Assembly (NCBI RefSeq): GCF_023715405.1
Contig: NZ_JAMBOC010000005.1
Span: 62,001-126,000 of the forward strand
Direction of reading: 5' to 3'
Length of the DNA: 64,000 bases
From: Solibacillus isronensis
Lineage (GTDB): Bacteria > Bacillota > Bacilli > Bacillales_A > Planococcaceae
Positions within the stretch are counted from its first letter, which is position 1, and the number at the start of each line of letters is the position of its first letter. The translations under genes and the position numbers were made by a program. Below are positions 36,939 through 46,180 of the stretch, in pieces. A model generated the notes under the pieces. The model was not told where the DNA came from and made no database searches. It saw only the letters and a list, made by a program, of their open reading frames with translations.

Positions 36939-37526
36939 ATGTTTGGCATATCCGATCTCATTTCATTAGTCATTTCTGCATTTATTATTTTGCCTGCTGT
37001 CGTATTTCTTCGGGAGATGGGTTACGTAATTGTCAGCTGGCTGTTCGGAGTCATTGAGCCAAGAGTAACGATTGGATCTGGACGTAGAGTTTTTAAGTTT
37101 GGTATGTTCGATGTTCGCAGATACTATCATTTTTATAGCTGGTTTTCGTATGACAGATTAAAGCATGAAAATAAATTTGCCTATATTACTATTTATTCCG
37201 GACCGATTTTAATCAATCTTGTATTCGGTCTTACAATCAATTTTCTAATTGCCAACGGGGTAATTGAAGAATATAAAACATTTTGGGATCGCTTTGTTTT
37301 TTATGCATTTTATTATGTATTATTCGATGCGGTTCCGATGACCACGTTTAACGGAAAACCAAATAACGGGATGATAATTTATAAAATGATTCGCCATGGA
37401 CAACGGATCGACTCGTCAAAAGAACACATTCTCCCCTCAACATCAGATGTGGAGAAAGAATATCAGGAATACATGAAAGAGATTGAAGAAAATGAAAAGA
37501 AGGTGTATAAGGATAATAATGACTAA
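36939..37526 (+). CDS. Membrane protein resembling a catalytically dead M50 (site-2) protease
   Basis: The 195-residue protein starts at the ATG behind GGGAGGGG. The first transmembrane segment runs into PAVVFLREMGYVIVSWLFG, the position and spacing of the M50 zinc motif HExGH, but both histidines are replaced (R25-E26-M-G-Y29). A later segment VLFDAVPMTTFNGKPNNG corresponds to the NxxPxxxxDG motif with the metal aspartate changed to asparagine. Three or four membrane segments and a charged coiled C-terminal tail follow. It may be a pseudoprotease; function unknown. It is transcribed alone. Confidence 0.6.
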   Translation: MFGISDLISLVISAFIILPAVVFLREMGYVIVSWLFGVIEPRVTIGSGRRVFKFGMFDVRRYYHFYSWFSYDRLKHENKFAYITIYSGPILINLVFGLTINFLIANGVIEEYKTFWDRFVFYAFYYVLFDAVPMTTFNGKPNNGMIIYKMIRHGQRIDSSKEHILPSTSDVEKEYQEYMKEIEENEKKVYKDNND

Positions 37527-37584
37527 TCCGATCAGCAATTTAATTTCCGAACCAACTGTTAAATGATATAACCGTTCCGGTCAG

Positions 37585-37616
37585 AAAAAAGAACCAAGGC
37601 CTAAGCCTTAGTTCTT
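37585..37616 (-). terminator. Terminator after the small 74-residue protein gene
   Basis: The arms AAGAACCAAGGC and GCCTTAGTTCTT (one mismatch) are followed by T6 on the minus strand. Confidence 0.85.
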
Positions 37617-37649
37617 ACCTCAATGTGCTGAATAGATGTCAAATATAAA

Positions 37650-37874
37650 TTAGTTCCAGGCAGTCCGTTCACTTTCAGGCTCGTTCATGCCTGTTTTATT
37701 TCTTGTTGGGGAAACGTTGTTCTCTTTTGCTGGAGCTGCATTAAAAATAAAATCAAGTTCTGATACAAACTCTTCTTGCTGGGAGTTTTTACGATTTTGA
37801 TTTACTTCTAGCTTATTCGCACTTTGCTCTCCTCTTACTTTTGCATTGTTGCGTTTAAAATTCATATTTGACAT
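37650..37874 (-). CDS. Small hydrophilic protein, possibly a divergent gamma-type spore protein
   Basis: The 74-residue protein, started at the ATG behind GGAGG, is rich in Asn, Glu, Lys and Gln and lacks hydrophobic segments. The order NNAKVRGEQSANKLEVNQNRKNSQQEEFVSELD faintly echoes the repeat of gamma-type small acid-soluble spore proteins (NAQQVRKQN..GTEFASETD), but with one copy and low identity. It could equally be an unrelated small protein. It has its own terminator. Confidence 0.5.
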   Translation of the reverse strand: MSNMNFKRNNAKVRGEQSANKLEVNQNRKNSQQEEFVSELDFIFNAAPAKENNVSPTRNKTGMNEPESERTAWN

Positions 37875-38224
37875 AGCCATCCTCCATTGATTTTTATTTG
37901 AAAAGTATAAGAGTTTTTTCAACTTTAAACTTTTCATTAAAAAGTTTAACCACTATTAACTCCTTTTATTAAAGATATATACAATCTCATTTCCCTTATT
38001 AGTGAATTAGGTCCTCCAAATTACTTATTCTCATAAGAAAGTTCTACTATTTTACTAAATAATTAGGAAGATAGATTTATCCTATCCCTTACAAACTAAT
38101 ACTATTTATCAATCTTTTGGAAAAAATAGAAATTTCGATATTCGGATAAATTCCATTGTGATAAATTGGTAATACCGCATTAAACTGAATAGTGCGAAAA
38201 TTTAATACAAAGGGGAAATGAGAA
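37875..38224. other. Intergenic region upstream of the large subtilase
   Basis: About 350 AT-rich bases between divergent genes. I see no clear hairpin or operator; the subtilase promoter must lie in the 3' half. TTG at 38225 is preceded by AAAGGGG. Confidence 0.35.
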
Positions 38225-41200
38225 TTGAAAAAGTTTAAGTTTACGAGATTCTTTAGCAGTATTCTAGCTTTTGTTATGGTGCTCTCATTATTAGTTCCAT
38301 TCTCGACTGCAAGTGCTGAAGAATCAAAACCATTCAAGCAGGATGGGCAAAGTGAAAGCATCATAGAGCTAAAAGCAGCGATTGCTGAACAGCTTAGCTT
38401 ATCTAAAGATGGGCCAACCCTTCATGAAAGCCTGCAAAATATTTCAGGCAATCAAGAGGTTGCAGTCATCGTTCATTTATCAGAAAAACCGGTAGCATTG
38501 GAGCAAGGAATCAGCCAAGTTAAAGGCAAAAAGTTTTCTAATGCCCGCGCAAATGAAGTACGTTCAAATATAAAAGCACAACAGGCGAAGGTTAAAAAAG
38601 AATTAACTGCCAAACAGGTGCAAATGACACAAGGATACACTTTTGATACGGTACTAAACGGATTTGCCGCAACAATTAAAGCAAATGACATTCCAAAACT
38701 GCTTTCAGTAGAGGGAATCACTTTGATCGAACCGGATGCAACGGTATACGCATCAGAAGAGATTACAACAAAATCACTAAAATCAAAAAAACCTTCAGAA
38801 CTTATTAAAGATGTGCCAGTGGAAGCACAAATGAATACAAGTGTTTCTTTCCTTGGTATCGAAAAGCTTTGGAAAGAAGGAATTGAAGGACAAGGGGTAA
38901 AAGTGGCAGTACTTGATACAGGTATTGATGCAGACCACCCTGAATTTGCTGACATTTATAAAGGCGGAAAAAACTTTATTCCTAACTCATCAACCTACAC
39001 TAAACCTCGTGCAGATGACGATGCATCGGAAACATTACCTTCAGAGCGTCCGGCAGGAACACCTGAATTCAATGCTAACGGAAGCTCTTTCTATACTTCT
39101 CACGGTACGCATGTTGCCGGAACAATTGCGGCAATTGGCGCTAACGAATTCGGCATTAAAGGGATTGCTCCAAAAGTAGACCTTTATGCTTACCGCGTTC
39201 TTGGAGCATACGGAAGCGGTGCGACATCAGGTATTGTTAAAGCAATTGAAACAGCTGTTTTAGAAGAAATGGATGTTATTAACCTTTCACTTGGCGGAGG
39301 TGCTAACTCTGAAACAGATGCAGGATCATTCGCTATCAATAACGCAATGATGGCTGGAACAATCGGAGTCGTTGCAACAGGTAACTCAGGTCCAAACCGT
39401 GGAACAATGGGCACACCTGCAACTGCCCGCTTAGGGATTGCAGTCGGTAACACAACAAATCCGGAAACAATGTATAACGGAGAAGTGAACATTACAGTAG
39501 GCGACTATAACTTTACAAAACAGCTTCCTTTAATGGGAACAACTTTTGGTAAAAACTTATCAACACAGCTTCAAGGTGAATTTGATTTAGTTGCGATTCC
39601 TGGAAACGGAGAAGTGAAAGATTTTGAAGGAATTGATGTTGATGGTAAAGTGGCATTAATTTCACGCGGAAGTATCGCTTTTGTTGATAAAATTGCAAAT
39701 GCAAAAGCAAATGGTGCAGTAGCTACAATTATCCATAACTTTGCCGGTGGATCGAATGCACCGAACATTTCAGGCACATTCCTTGGTGATTCATTTGAGT
39801 TCCTGCCAACATTTGATATGTCTGTAACGGACGGCGCTGCAATCCGTGCTGCATTGGCTGGTGGAACTGGAAAAGTAAGCTTTGGTAAATTTGCTTCAAC
39901 TACAACAACTGGAGATGATGTAAACTCTTCCAGTTCACGTGGACCTTCAACACCAAACTTTGATATTAAACCGGACGTAACAGCGCCTGGAACAAATATT
40001 ATGTCAACGATTCCTATGTATAAATCGGACTTCCCTGATGCAGTTTACGATGAAGCATATGCTCGTAAAACAGGAACATCTATGGCAACACCGCATATTG
40101 CTGGTATCGTAGCTTTAGTAAAACAGGCAAATCCTGATTGGGATGCGTTCGATGTAAAAGTGGCACTTTCAAATACAGCAAAAGTATTGGATACAGCAAA
40201 ATATGATGTGTTCTCTCAAGGTGCTGGACGGGTAAATGCTTATGCGGCAGCTCACCCTGATATTCTTGCATATGCACTTGATACAGCAGTTTTAGACGGC
40301 AATGGTGAAATTGTAGAAAACAAAAAAGGGACGGTTACTTTTGGTCCTCAATCATTGAAAGACGGTAACATTTCTGTAACGAAACAAGTATTAGTAAAAG
40401 ACATTAAAGGAAACGGCGGTAATTACAACGTATCCGTAGATGTGAATAAAACATTTGGCGATGCTGCTGTTACAGTGGATCAGCCAACATTTACTTTAGC
40501 TGGAGAGCAGCTTTTAAACATTACACTAACTGCTTCACAAGCTGTAGCACCAAACGGCTCTGAAATTTTAGGTTTTATCCACATTAATGGTGGATCTACA
40601 GAAGCGTCATTGCCATTCGCGGCTGATTTCGGCAGCGCAGCAGTAACTGAAATTAAAGATTTAAACATTACGGAAACAGACCTGTCATTTAACGGTGACG
40701 GTATTAAAGACTCTGGTGTACTTTCATTCACATTAACTGGTGATGTTACAACGAACTATATCGAGCTTTGGGATATTATGAATCCTGAAGGCGGAGAATA
40801 TGGGGACGGCTACATCGGTTATCTGCATTCAGGTACCGCATTAGGTAAAGGCTCTTATACGCTGAATGTTGGCGGGCAGTATAAACCTTGGGGCAGTGCG
40901 CCTGCAACTACGATTCCGGATGGTCTATATACAATTGACTTTACTGGACTTGCAGCTACAGGAGTAGTTTCGGATTATGTAGGACCGATTGTTGTAAAAA
41001 CGACAAAACCTGAAATTACAGGTTCAGAAGCTGAGGGTGTAGTATCAGGACAAGTAACTGATAAATACATCGACTACAATGAAGAATTGTATTTATACGG
41101 TTTAGACTACAACTTAAATGACAAATTAAAAGCTTCATATGTTGCGACTGTAAACGGAGAAGTACAAGCACCAGTTGCATTCAATTTAAATCAGGACGGC

Positions 41201-42013
41201 AGCTTCAATTTCCCGGTAACAGCAGAAACAAATGCTGTAACAGTAGTTATTACAGATGCTGCTGGTAATGTTGGAGAAGCGATTATCTTTGAAAAAGAAG
41301 TAGTAGAACCTGTTGTAACGCTTTCTGTAAATCCGACTGAACTGGACCTGACAGCTGGAGAAACTGCACAGCTTGCGGTTACAGAAACAACGACACCTGC
41401 TGAAGGTGATGCAACAGAAGAAGACGTAACTTCAAAAGCTGCTTATATTGTGGCAGATGAGAATGTTGCTACAGTTGTAAATGGTTTAGTAACTGCAGGA
41501 GCAGAAGGCAAAACGACAATTACTGTATCACATGGTGAAAATGAAGCTACAGTAACGGTTACAGTTAAAGCTCCTGTAGTGGAACAACCAGTTGTAACTC
41601 TGGAAGTCGACCAAGCTCAAGTTGAGACAAGAGTCGGTAAGGAAGTTACGGTTAAAATTACTGAAGTAACAACTTTAAATGGTGAAACAACAGAAAAAGA
41701 TGTTACAAAACTTGCAAACTACCAAGTAGAAAACGGTAAGATTGCTACTGTAAAAGAAGGCACTGTAAAAGGAAAAGGCCAAGGTACTACTTCTGTTACA
41801 GTAACATATGGTGAACATACTCTTACGTTCGATGTCAATGTTGTAAAGCCTGGTAATGGCAATGGTAACGGCAATGGCAATGGCAACGGCAATGGCAATG
41901 GCAATGGCAATGGCAACGGCAACGGCAATGGCAACGGCAATGGCAATGGCAATGGCAACGGCAACGGCAAAGGTCCTAAAAATAATAATGAAGTTACAGA
42001 ATATGAAATTTAA
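38225..42013 (+). CDS. Secreted multidomain subtilisin-like serine protease (Vpr-type) with Gly-Asn repeat tail
   Basis: The 1262-residue protein has a signal peptide (about 1-31, ending SASA), an I9 propeptide domain (about 70-180), then an S8 catalytic domain with D231 (VAVLDTGIDADHPEFA), H293 (HGTHVAGTIAA) and S619 (GTSMATPHIAG). A PA domain is inserted between His and Ser, as in Vpr. After it come beta-rich domains and two bacterial Ig-like (Big2) domains (about 1025-1205). The C-terminus is 19 Gly-Asn pairs followed by GKGPKNNNEVTEYEI. No LPXTG, SLH or other anchor is seen. Start TTG. A strong terminator follows. Confidence 0.92.
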   Translation: MKKFKFTRFFSSILAFVMVLSLLVPFSTASAEESKPFKQDGQSESIIELKAAIAEQLSLSKDGPTLHESLQNISGNQEVAVIVHLSEKPVALEQGISQVKGKKFSNARANEVRSNIKAQQAKVKKELTAKQVQMTQGYTFDTVLNGFAATIKANDIPKLLSVEGITLIEPDATVYASEEITTKSLKSKKPSELIKDVPVEAQMNTSVSFLGIEKLWKEGIEGQGVKVAVLDTGIDADHPEFADIYKGGKNFIPNSSTYTKPRADDDASETLPSERPAGTPEFNANGSSFYTSHGTHVAGTIAAIGANEFGIKGIAPKVDLYAYRVLGAYGSGATSGIVKAIETAVLEEMDVINLSLGGGANSETDAGSFAINNAMMAGTIGVVATGNSGPNRGTMGTPATARLGIAVGNTTNPETMYNGEVNITVGDYNFTKQLPLMGTTFGKNLSTQLQGEFDLVAIPGNGEVKDFEGIDVDGKVALISRGSIAFVDKIANAKANGAVATIIHNFAGGSNAPNISGTFLGDSFEFLPTFDMSVTDGAAIRAALAGGTGKVSFGKFASTTTTGDDVNSSSSRGPSTPNFDIKPDVTAPGTNIMSTIPMYKSDFPDAVYDEAYARKTGTSMATPHIAGIVALVKQANPDWDAFDVKVALSNTAKVLDTAKYDVFSQGAGRVNAYAAAHPDILAYALDTAVLDGNGEIVENKKGTVTFGPQSLKDGNISVTKQVLVKDIKGNGGNYNVSVDVNKTFGDAAVTVDQPTFTLAGEQLLNITLTASQAVAPNGSEILGFIHINGGSTEASLPFAADFGSAAVTEIKDLNITETDLSFNGDGIKDSGVLSFTLTGDVTTNYIELWDIMNPEGGEYGDGYIGYLHSGTALGKGSYTLNVGGQYKPWGSAPATTIPDGLYTIDFTGLAATGVVSDYVGPIVVKTTKPEITGSEAEGVVSGQVTDKYIDYNEELYLYGLDYNLNDKLKASYVATVNGEVQAPVAFNLNQDGSFNFPVTAETNAVTVVITDAAGNVGEAIIFEKEVVEPVVTLSVNPTELDLTAGETAQLAVTETTTPAEGDATEEDVTSKAAYIVADENVATVVNGLVTAGAEGKTTITVSHGENEATVTVTVKAPVVEQPVVTLEVDQAQVETRVGKEVTVKITEVTTLNGETTEKDVTKLANYQVENGKIATVKEGTVKGKGQGTTSVTVTYGEHTLTFDVNVVKPGNGNGNGNGNGNGNGNGNGNGNGNGNGNGNGNGNGNGNGKGPKNNNEVTEYEI
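41852..41965 (+). repeat. Tandem hexanucleotide array, 19 units, encoding Gly-Asn
   Basis: Nineteen consecutive six-base units of the form GGY-AAY (mostly GGCAAT and GGCAAC) end at GGC AAA. The third-base mix of T and C shows it is not a perfect slipped-strand array, but length change by whole units would keep the frame. Confidence 0.95.
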
Positions 42014-42033
42014 TTAATATTTTAGCTAGTATT

Positions 42034-42084
42034 GCTAAGTTTAAAACTTCATCCCCCGATGGAGCTTAAACTTAGCCTTTTTTT
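42034..42084 (+). terminator. Terminator after the subtilase gene
   Basis: A long interrupted stem with outer arms GCTAAGTTTAA and TTAAACTTAGC and an inner CATC/GATG pair is followed by T7 on the plus strand. Confidence 0.88.
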
Positions 42085-42130
42085 ATCCTTAAGAAAAAGG
42101 ATGCCTTTTATCAAAGCACCCTTTCAAAAC

Positions 42131-43399
42131 TTATCCGATTACTATTTCTTTTTTCTTATTAAACTCTTTATTTTCCAAGTTCACTTTTTCAGGCTTAACA
42201 ACGAAGATACTAATTAAAGTCGCAATCGTGAACAAAGCTGCAATTACGTATAATACCATGTCATAAGATTGTGTCTTTTCCAGAATAATTGCACTTAGCT
42301 GATTACCCGTCAAACCTGCAAATGCCCAGGCAGATAAAGCTAAACCATGCACAGTTGAAATACTATCGATACCAAATCGGTCTGATAATAGCGGCGGTAA
42401 AGATGAGAATCCTCCCCCGTAACCTGCATTTACAATACAAAGTAAGGCAATGATAAGAATTGCCATAGAATTATTTATACCATCAAATACAACGGTACAT
42501 AAAATAATGCTAATAGAAGAAATAAAAATAATTTTATAAATGGAGTTACGATCTTTTAAACGATCCCCCCATGCAGAAAATGCAATTCGCCCGCCTGCAT
42601 TGAAAATTGCCGTGAGCGAACTAACTAAACCAATCGCTCCAAATCCAATGAAAGCTAAAATACCTTTTTCTTGTGAGATTAAGGCTAACCCACATGTAAT
42701 ATTAATATAGAACATTAGCCAAATACCGATAAACGTTTTATTCGTCAATACTTCTCTATAACTAAAGCTATGCATTCCAATACTTTCTTCTTCATGTCCA
42801 GCCGGTTTCTTTAAAATTAAGTGTCCGACAACCATCATTACTAAATAGATCACTGCTAAAATATAAAACATTGTATAGATATTTGTAGGGTTTACTAAAA
42901 TCCCTTCACTATTTCGATTACCGAGTAACTTTTCCATTAAAGGACTTGCAATAACTTTTGCTAAGCCAAAGCCCGCAACAGCAAGACCCGTTGCCAATCC
43001 CTTTTGTTCTTTAAACCAAAGCATCAGTGTTTTTACAGGCGTTAAATAGCCAATTCCAAGGCCAATCCCCATCACAACTCCATAAGAAATATAAATACCG
43101 ATCAATGATTTTTGATAAATAAAGAAACCTGTTGCTGCCATCCCTGCAACAAAGAATATTGCCGCAAGCAAGGATGACTTATGAATATCCTTTTCAACAA
43201 ATTTCCCTCCAAAAGCCGCAGACATACCAAGAACAAAAATAGCGATACTGAATGCCCATTCCACTTCACTGACCGGTTTTCCGATATAAGAGGCAATATC
43301 TCCCTTAAACAACGACCAGCAATAAACAGTACCAATACTACAGTGAATCAATAAAGCTGGAATGACCGCACGCATCCACTTGTTTTCAAACTTCCCCAC
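42131..43399 (-). CDS. MFS transporter of the oxalate/formate antiporter (OFA) family
   Basis: This membrane transporter of about 422 residues has twelve hydrophobic segments. The start of the first helix, RAVIPALLIHCSIGTVYCWSLFKG, and the segment GWKF-like LTPVKTLMLWFKEQKGLATGLAVAGFGLAKVIASPL are typical of OFA-family proteins, which carry small carboxylates such as oxalate, formate or pyruvate. The RBS GAGGAG overlaps the first ATG of the frame, so I use the GTG seven bases beyond it. No oxalate-degradation gene is adjacent, so the substrate is unknown. Confidence 0.82.
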   Translation of the reverse strand: MGKFENKWMRAVIPALLIHCSIGTVYCWSLFKGDIASYIGKPVSEVEWAFSIAIFVLGMSAAFGGKFVEKDIHKSSLLAAIFFVAGMAATGFFIYQKSLIGIYISYGVVMGIGLGIGYLTPVKTLMLWFKEQKGLATGLAVAGFGLAKVIASPLMEKLLGNRNSEGILVNPTNIYTMFYILAVIYLVMMVVGHLILKKPAGHEEESIGMHSFSYREVLTNKTFIGIWLMFYINITCGLALISQEKGILAFIGFGAIGLVSSLTAIFNAGGRIAFSAWGDRLKDRNSIYKIIFISSISIILCTVVFDGINNSMAILIIALLCIVNAGYGGGFSSLPPLLSDRFGIDSISTVHGLALSAWAFAGLTGNQLSAIILEKTQSYDMVLYVIAALFTIATLISIFVVKPEKVNLENKEFNKKKEIVIG

Positions 43400-43647
43400 T
43401 TTAAAACTCCTCATTATTCATTTAATCCAAAACACGAACTTTAATTAAAAATAAACAAATATGGTTCGTATATTAACTATATTATTATTAATAATTAGTA
43501 ATTTATAGATTAAATATTTTATTTTCACGAACATTATCAAAGTGATTATATAATAATATTCATAATAAATGAATAATAATTTTAATATAATTTTTTTATT
43601 TATAGAAAAGTTTCATAAGTTATTCAAATTACTCTGTACATAAGCAA
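43400..43647. other. Very AT-rich intergenic region
   Basis: About 250 bases with long A and T runs and no open frame. The promoter of the OFA transporter is expected near its upper end. Nothing else is evident. Confidence 0.35.
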
Positions 43648-43683
43648 ATAAAAACAGCCTAATCATAGTAATTAGACTGTTTT
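43648..43683 (-). terminator. Terminator after the DUF4230 gene
   Basis: The arms AAAACAG-CTAAT and ATTAG-CTGTTTT (one mismatch) are followed by T5 on the minus strand. Confidence 0.82.
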
Positions 43684-43728
43684 GAAGCAGCAAAATATAC
43701 CTTCTTATTTGACGGATACATTTAAAAT

Positions 43729-44472
43729 CTATTTAAATGTTATTTTCACAGTATAGCCTAAATTTCTGTAAAAACCTGCGAGAACTTTCTCGGCACTTTT
43801 TTCTGCTGATTCCAACAAACCTATTTCAATGGCCTCATCTTTGATCTTTTCCTGCGCTTCCGTTGCCAGGTCAAATCCCTCATCCCATTTCACTTCCCCA
43901 CGGAATAACCCTTCATCTGAAAAAGTTTTGACATCTTCCATCTGAATAGCAGGATCCTGTATAAAAGTTGCTCGGGGCAGGGCGATCTCTAACTCTTTGT
44001 CATCTTCATTGATTTTAATATCATCCGATGTCACTTCTTTAAGATTAACGCCGGCAATGACTGTAGCAGGGACTATTAATAATAACTCTCTTTTTGTACC
44101 TGGTAAATTAACTGAAATATCATTTCCAAACAACTTATTATCCTCTTGCTCAATGATTACTTTCATATGTGCTTCAGCTGTTGCAAGCATTGCTAATTCT
44201 TGAACCTGTTCTACAAATACTGTACTTTCTTTTTTAAATGTATTACCGAAAAATAACCAAGTACCCCCAAATGTGAAAAGGATAAGAAGCAATGCAATTA
44301 ATAAAATCTTAAATCCCCAAAGTTTAAATATAACCTTGAATATTGCTCCGGAAATATTGGTGTTTCCACTGCGTTGACCTATAACCGCGGTGGCAGCACT
44401 TTCTTCCTCACCCTTTTTCAACTCCTGCAATACTTGTTCAATTTGTGTTAATGCTTCATCTTTTTTACTCAT
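43729..44472 (-). CDS. DUF4230 family membrane-anchored protein
   Basis: The 247-residue protein starts at the ATG behind AAGGAGGGGG (24 codons inside the longest frame). A cytoplasmic N-terminal region of about 55 residues is followed by one transmembrane helix (about 56-78, LLIALLLILFTFGGTWLFFG) and an extracellular domain with LPGTKRELLLIVPATVIAGVNLKEVTSDDI, the DUF4230 pattern. The function of the family is unknown. It is a single gene with its own terminator. Confidence 0.75.
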   Translation of the reverse strand: MSKKDEALTQIEQVLQELKKGEEESAATAVIGQRSGNTNISGAIFKVIFKLWGFKILLIALLLILFTFGGTWLFFGNTFKKESTVFVEQVQELAMLATAEAHMKVIIEQEDNKLFGNDISVNLPGTKRELLLIVPATVIAGVNLKEVTSDDIKINEDDKELEIALPRATFIQDPAIQMEDVKTFSDEGLFRGEVKWDEGFDLATEAQEKIKDEAIEIGLLESAEKSAEKVLAGFYRNLGYTVKITFK

Positions 44473-44694
44473 GGCGTCTTCCCCCTCCTTGATGTTATTG
44501 AGGAAAATCAAATTATAAATTCCATATTTATACTTGAATATCATATCAAATTATAAACCGTATTAAAAAAGGTTACTACGAGATATATCGGAGAATGTGT
44601 AATCCTTTTTCATATTTTTCAAATCTTGTTAATAGCAATTTTCATTAAATACATTTAAACTATCGAATGGAATTATATTAAGAGAGGTTACAAT

Positions 44695-45348
44695 ATGAAA
44701 AAACAATCGTTGTTTATACGAGGGACTCTATTTGCAGCAATTTTAACAGGTTTATTCTTTTTACTTTATAAAAGCGGTATTTCTGTTTCCGATCTGTCAC
44801 CCCAGCTTATTTTAGAGCTTGCCCATAACAATCTAACTATCGTTATTTTAATAATGATATTATTAATGTTCCTGCAAAATCTATTTACATTTATCCCGTT
44901 AATTTTAGTCATCACGATTAATATTGCATTGTTTGGATTTTGGCGTGGTTATTTTTTTAGTACCTTCAGCAGTGTTATTGGAAGTACATCAATTTTCCTT
45001 TCCATTCGCTACTTTTTCGCTAATTTATTCTCTTCAGAAAAACTAAAAAAGTATGAGCAGCAAATAAATCAAAACAGCTTTCTATTTGTTCTGTCGGGGC
45101 GTATTTTGCCATTCCTTCCTACGAATTTAATTAATATCGTATCCGGCTTAAGCAAAATGAAAATATCGTATTTTATCTCAGCTACTACAATTGGAAACAT
45201 GATTTATGGACTTGTATTAGCCTCTGTTTCTTATGGAGTTGTCTCTGTATCACAGCAATATCGGCAACTATTTTATGTGATTATTGCAACTGTCGCCATT
45301 ATCGTTGCGATTCGATTCATTAAAAAGCAACGTACAAGCAGTATATAA
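44695..45348 (+). CDS. TVP38/TMEM64 (VTT/DedA-related) membrane protein
   Basis: The 217-residue protein has about six hydrophobic segments and the VTT-domain pattern FLQNLFTFIPLILVITINIALFGFWRGYFFSTFSSVIGS followed by FVLSGRILPFLPTNLINIVSGLSKM, with the conserved Arg and Pro. VTT proteins are thought to move lipids between membrane leaflets. The RBS AGAGGT is good and a terminator follows at once. Confidence 0.87.
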   Translation: MKKQSLFIRGTLFAAILTGLFFLLYKSGISVSDLSPQLILELAHNNLTIVILIMILLMFLQNLFTFIPLILVITINIALFGFWRGYFFSTFSSVIGSTSIFLSIRYFFANLFSSEKLKKYEQQINQNSFLFVLSGRILPFLPTNLINIVSGLSKMKISYFISATTIGNMIYGLVLASVSYGVVSVSQQYRQLFYVIIATVAIIVAIRFIKKQRTSSI

Positions 45349-45376
45349 AAAAAAGAAGGCATTGCACCTTCTTTTT
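45347..45376 (+). terminator. Terminator after the VTT gene
   Basis: The stem AAAAAAGAAGG/CCTTCTTTTTT has a seven-base loop. It is symmetric enough to act in both directions. Confidence 0.85.
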
Positions 45377-45399
45377 TATTTTGTTTATTAGCTTATATG

Positions 45400-45452
45400 T
45401 CGGCCATACCGTATGGCTCGTCTGAACAGTAGGGCCTGACCATACCGTCTTT
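45400..45452. repeat. GC-rich nested inverted repeat beyond the tetR stop codon
   Basis: GCCATACCGTATGGC at 45402-45416 is a palindrome, and CCATACCGT recurs about 35 bases on. On the minus strand this could fold as a hairpin after the tetR gene, but it lacks a T run. The segment is richer in GC than its surroundings. Confidence 0.4.
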
Positions 45453-45459
45453 ACAGAGG

Positions 45460-46050
45460 CTAAGTATTCTTCCTTTGAATAAAGGAAATAATATTAATAT
45501 ATAATGCCGTCATCTCTTCAGGGGTCTTATCTAGATTATTTTGAACCCATTGTTCAATCAATCCTAAAAAAGCAGATGTGATAAAGGCTAAAAAGTATTC
45601 CATCGAGACATTTAAATTTGCATTGAAGCTTTCATTTCCCTCCAGGTTTACTCGCACCTTTTCTGAAAAGGCTGCTCTAAACCGAAGATGAAAACCCGCT
45701 CTGCCATGTTCACTTAAAAAGATTTTTAAAAGTGGTGCCTGCATTTTTATCGAATTAAATAATGCGGAAGCTAATTGTTCCTGCCCTTTTTCAAACGAAT
45801 GTGTAGATGAATACTTCGATTGCAATTCATCAATATAATCCCCTAGCTCTTCAAATAGTTGTAATTCAATCTGATCCAGCAAATCAAACTTATCGATAAA
45901 GTGTAAATAAAACGTTCCACGATTAATCTTGGCTGTTTTCGCAATATCCCCTACTGTAATTGAATCGAAAGTTTTCTTTTCCAGCATCTCCATAAATGAT
46001 TTTTGAATAAGCTCTTTTGTTCTTCGGTTTTTTTCTGTATAAACGCTCAA
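45460..46050 (-). CDS. TetR/AcrR family transcriptional regulator
   Basis: The protein of about 196 residues has a TetR-type helix-turn-helix: EKNRRTKELIQKSFMEMLEKKTFDSITVGDIAKTAKINRGTFYLHFIDKFDLLDQIE. The C-terminal ligand domain includes the TetR_C-like YISFIQR tail. It is divergent from the YhgE-type exporter gene and probably represses it; the 130-base gap contains inverted TGTTTATT/AATAAACA elements that could be operators. The start is uncertain; TTG behind GATGGTG is preferred over the upstream TTG-ATG, which has no site. Confidence 0.85.
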   Translation of the reverse strand: MSVYTEKNRRTKELIQKSFMEMLEKKTFDSITVGDIAKTAKINRGTFYLHFIDKFDLLDQIELQLFEELGDYIDELQSKYSSTHSFEKGQEQLASALFNSIKMQAPLLKIFLSEHGRAGFHLRFRAAFSEKVRVNLEGNESFNANLNVSMEYFLAFITSAFLGLIEQWVQNNLDKTPEEMTALYINIISFIQRKNT

Positions 46051-46180
46051 AAAAACACCATCTTTCATCAAAATTGAACAATCTGTTTATTTTGTTGATT
46101 GCTTTGATTTTCCCTTAAATTATAAAATAAACGAGTAATAATAAACAACATGTTGAAATTTTAGAAAGGATGTAATTCAT

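Noticed and set aside
41852..41965. Tandem repeat considered as a CRISPR-like or replication-origin array
   Set aside because: Units are six bases with no spacers and lie in frame inside a coding sequence, so it is a codon repeat.
41719..41970. Antisense frame encoding a long Leu-Pro repeat
   Set aside because: It is only the reverse complement of the Gly-Asn repeat in the subtilase gene.
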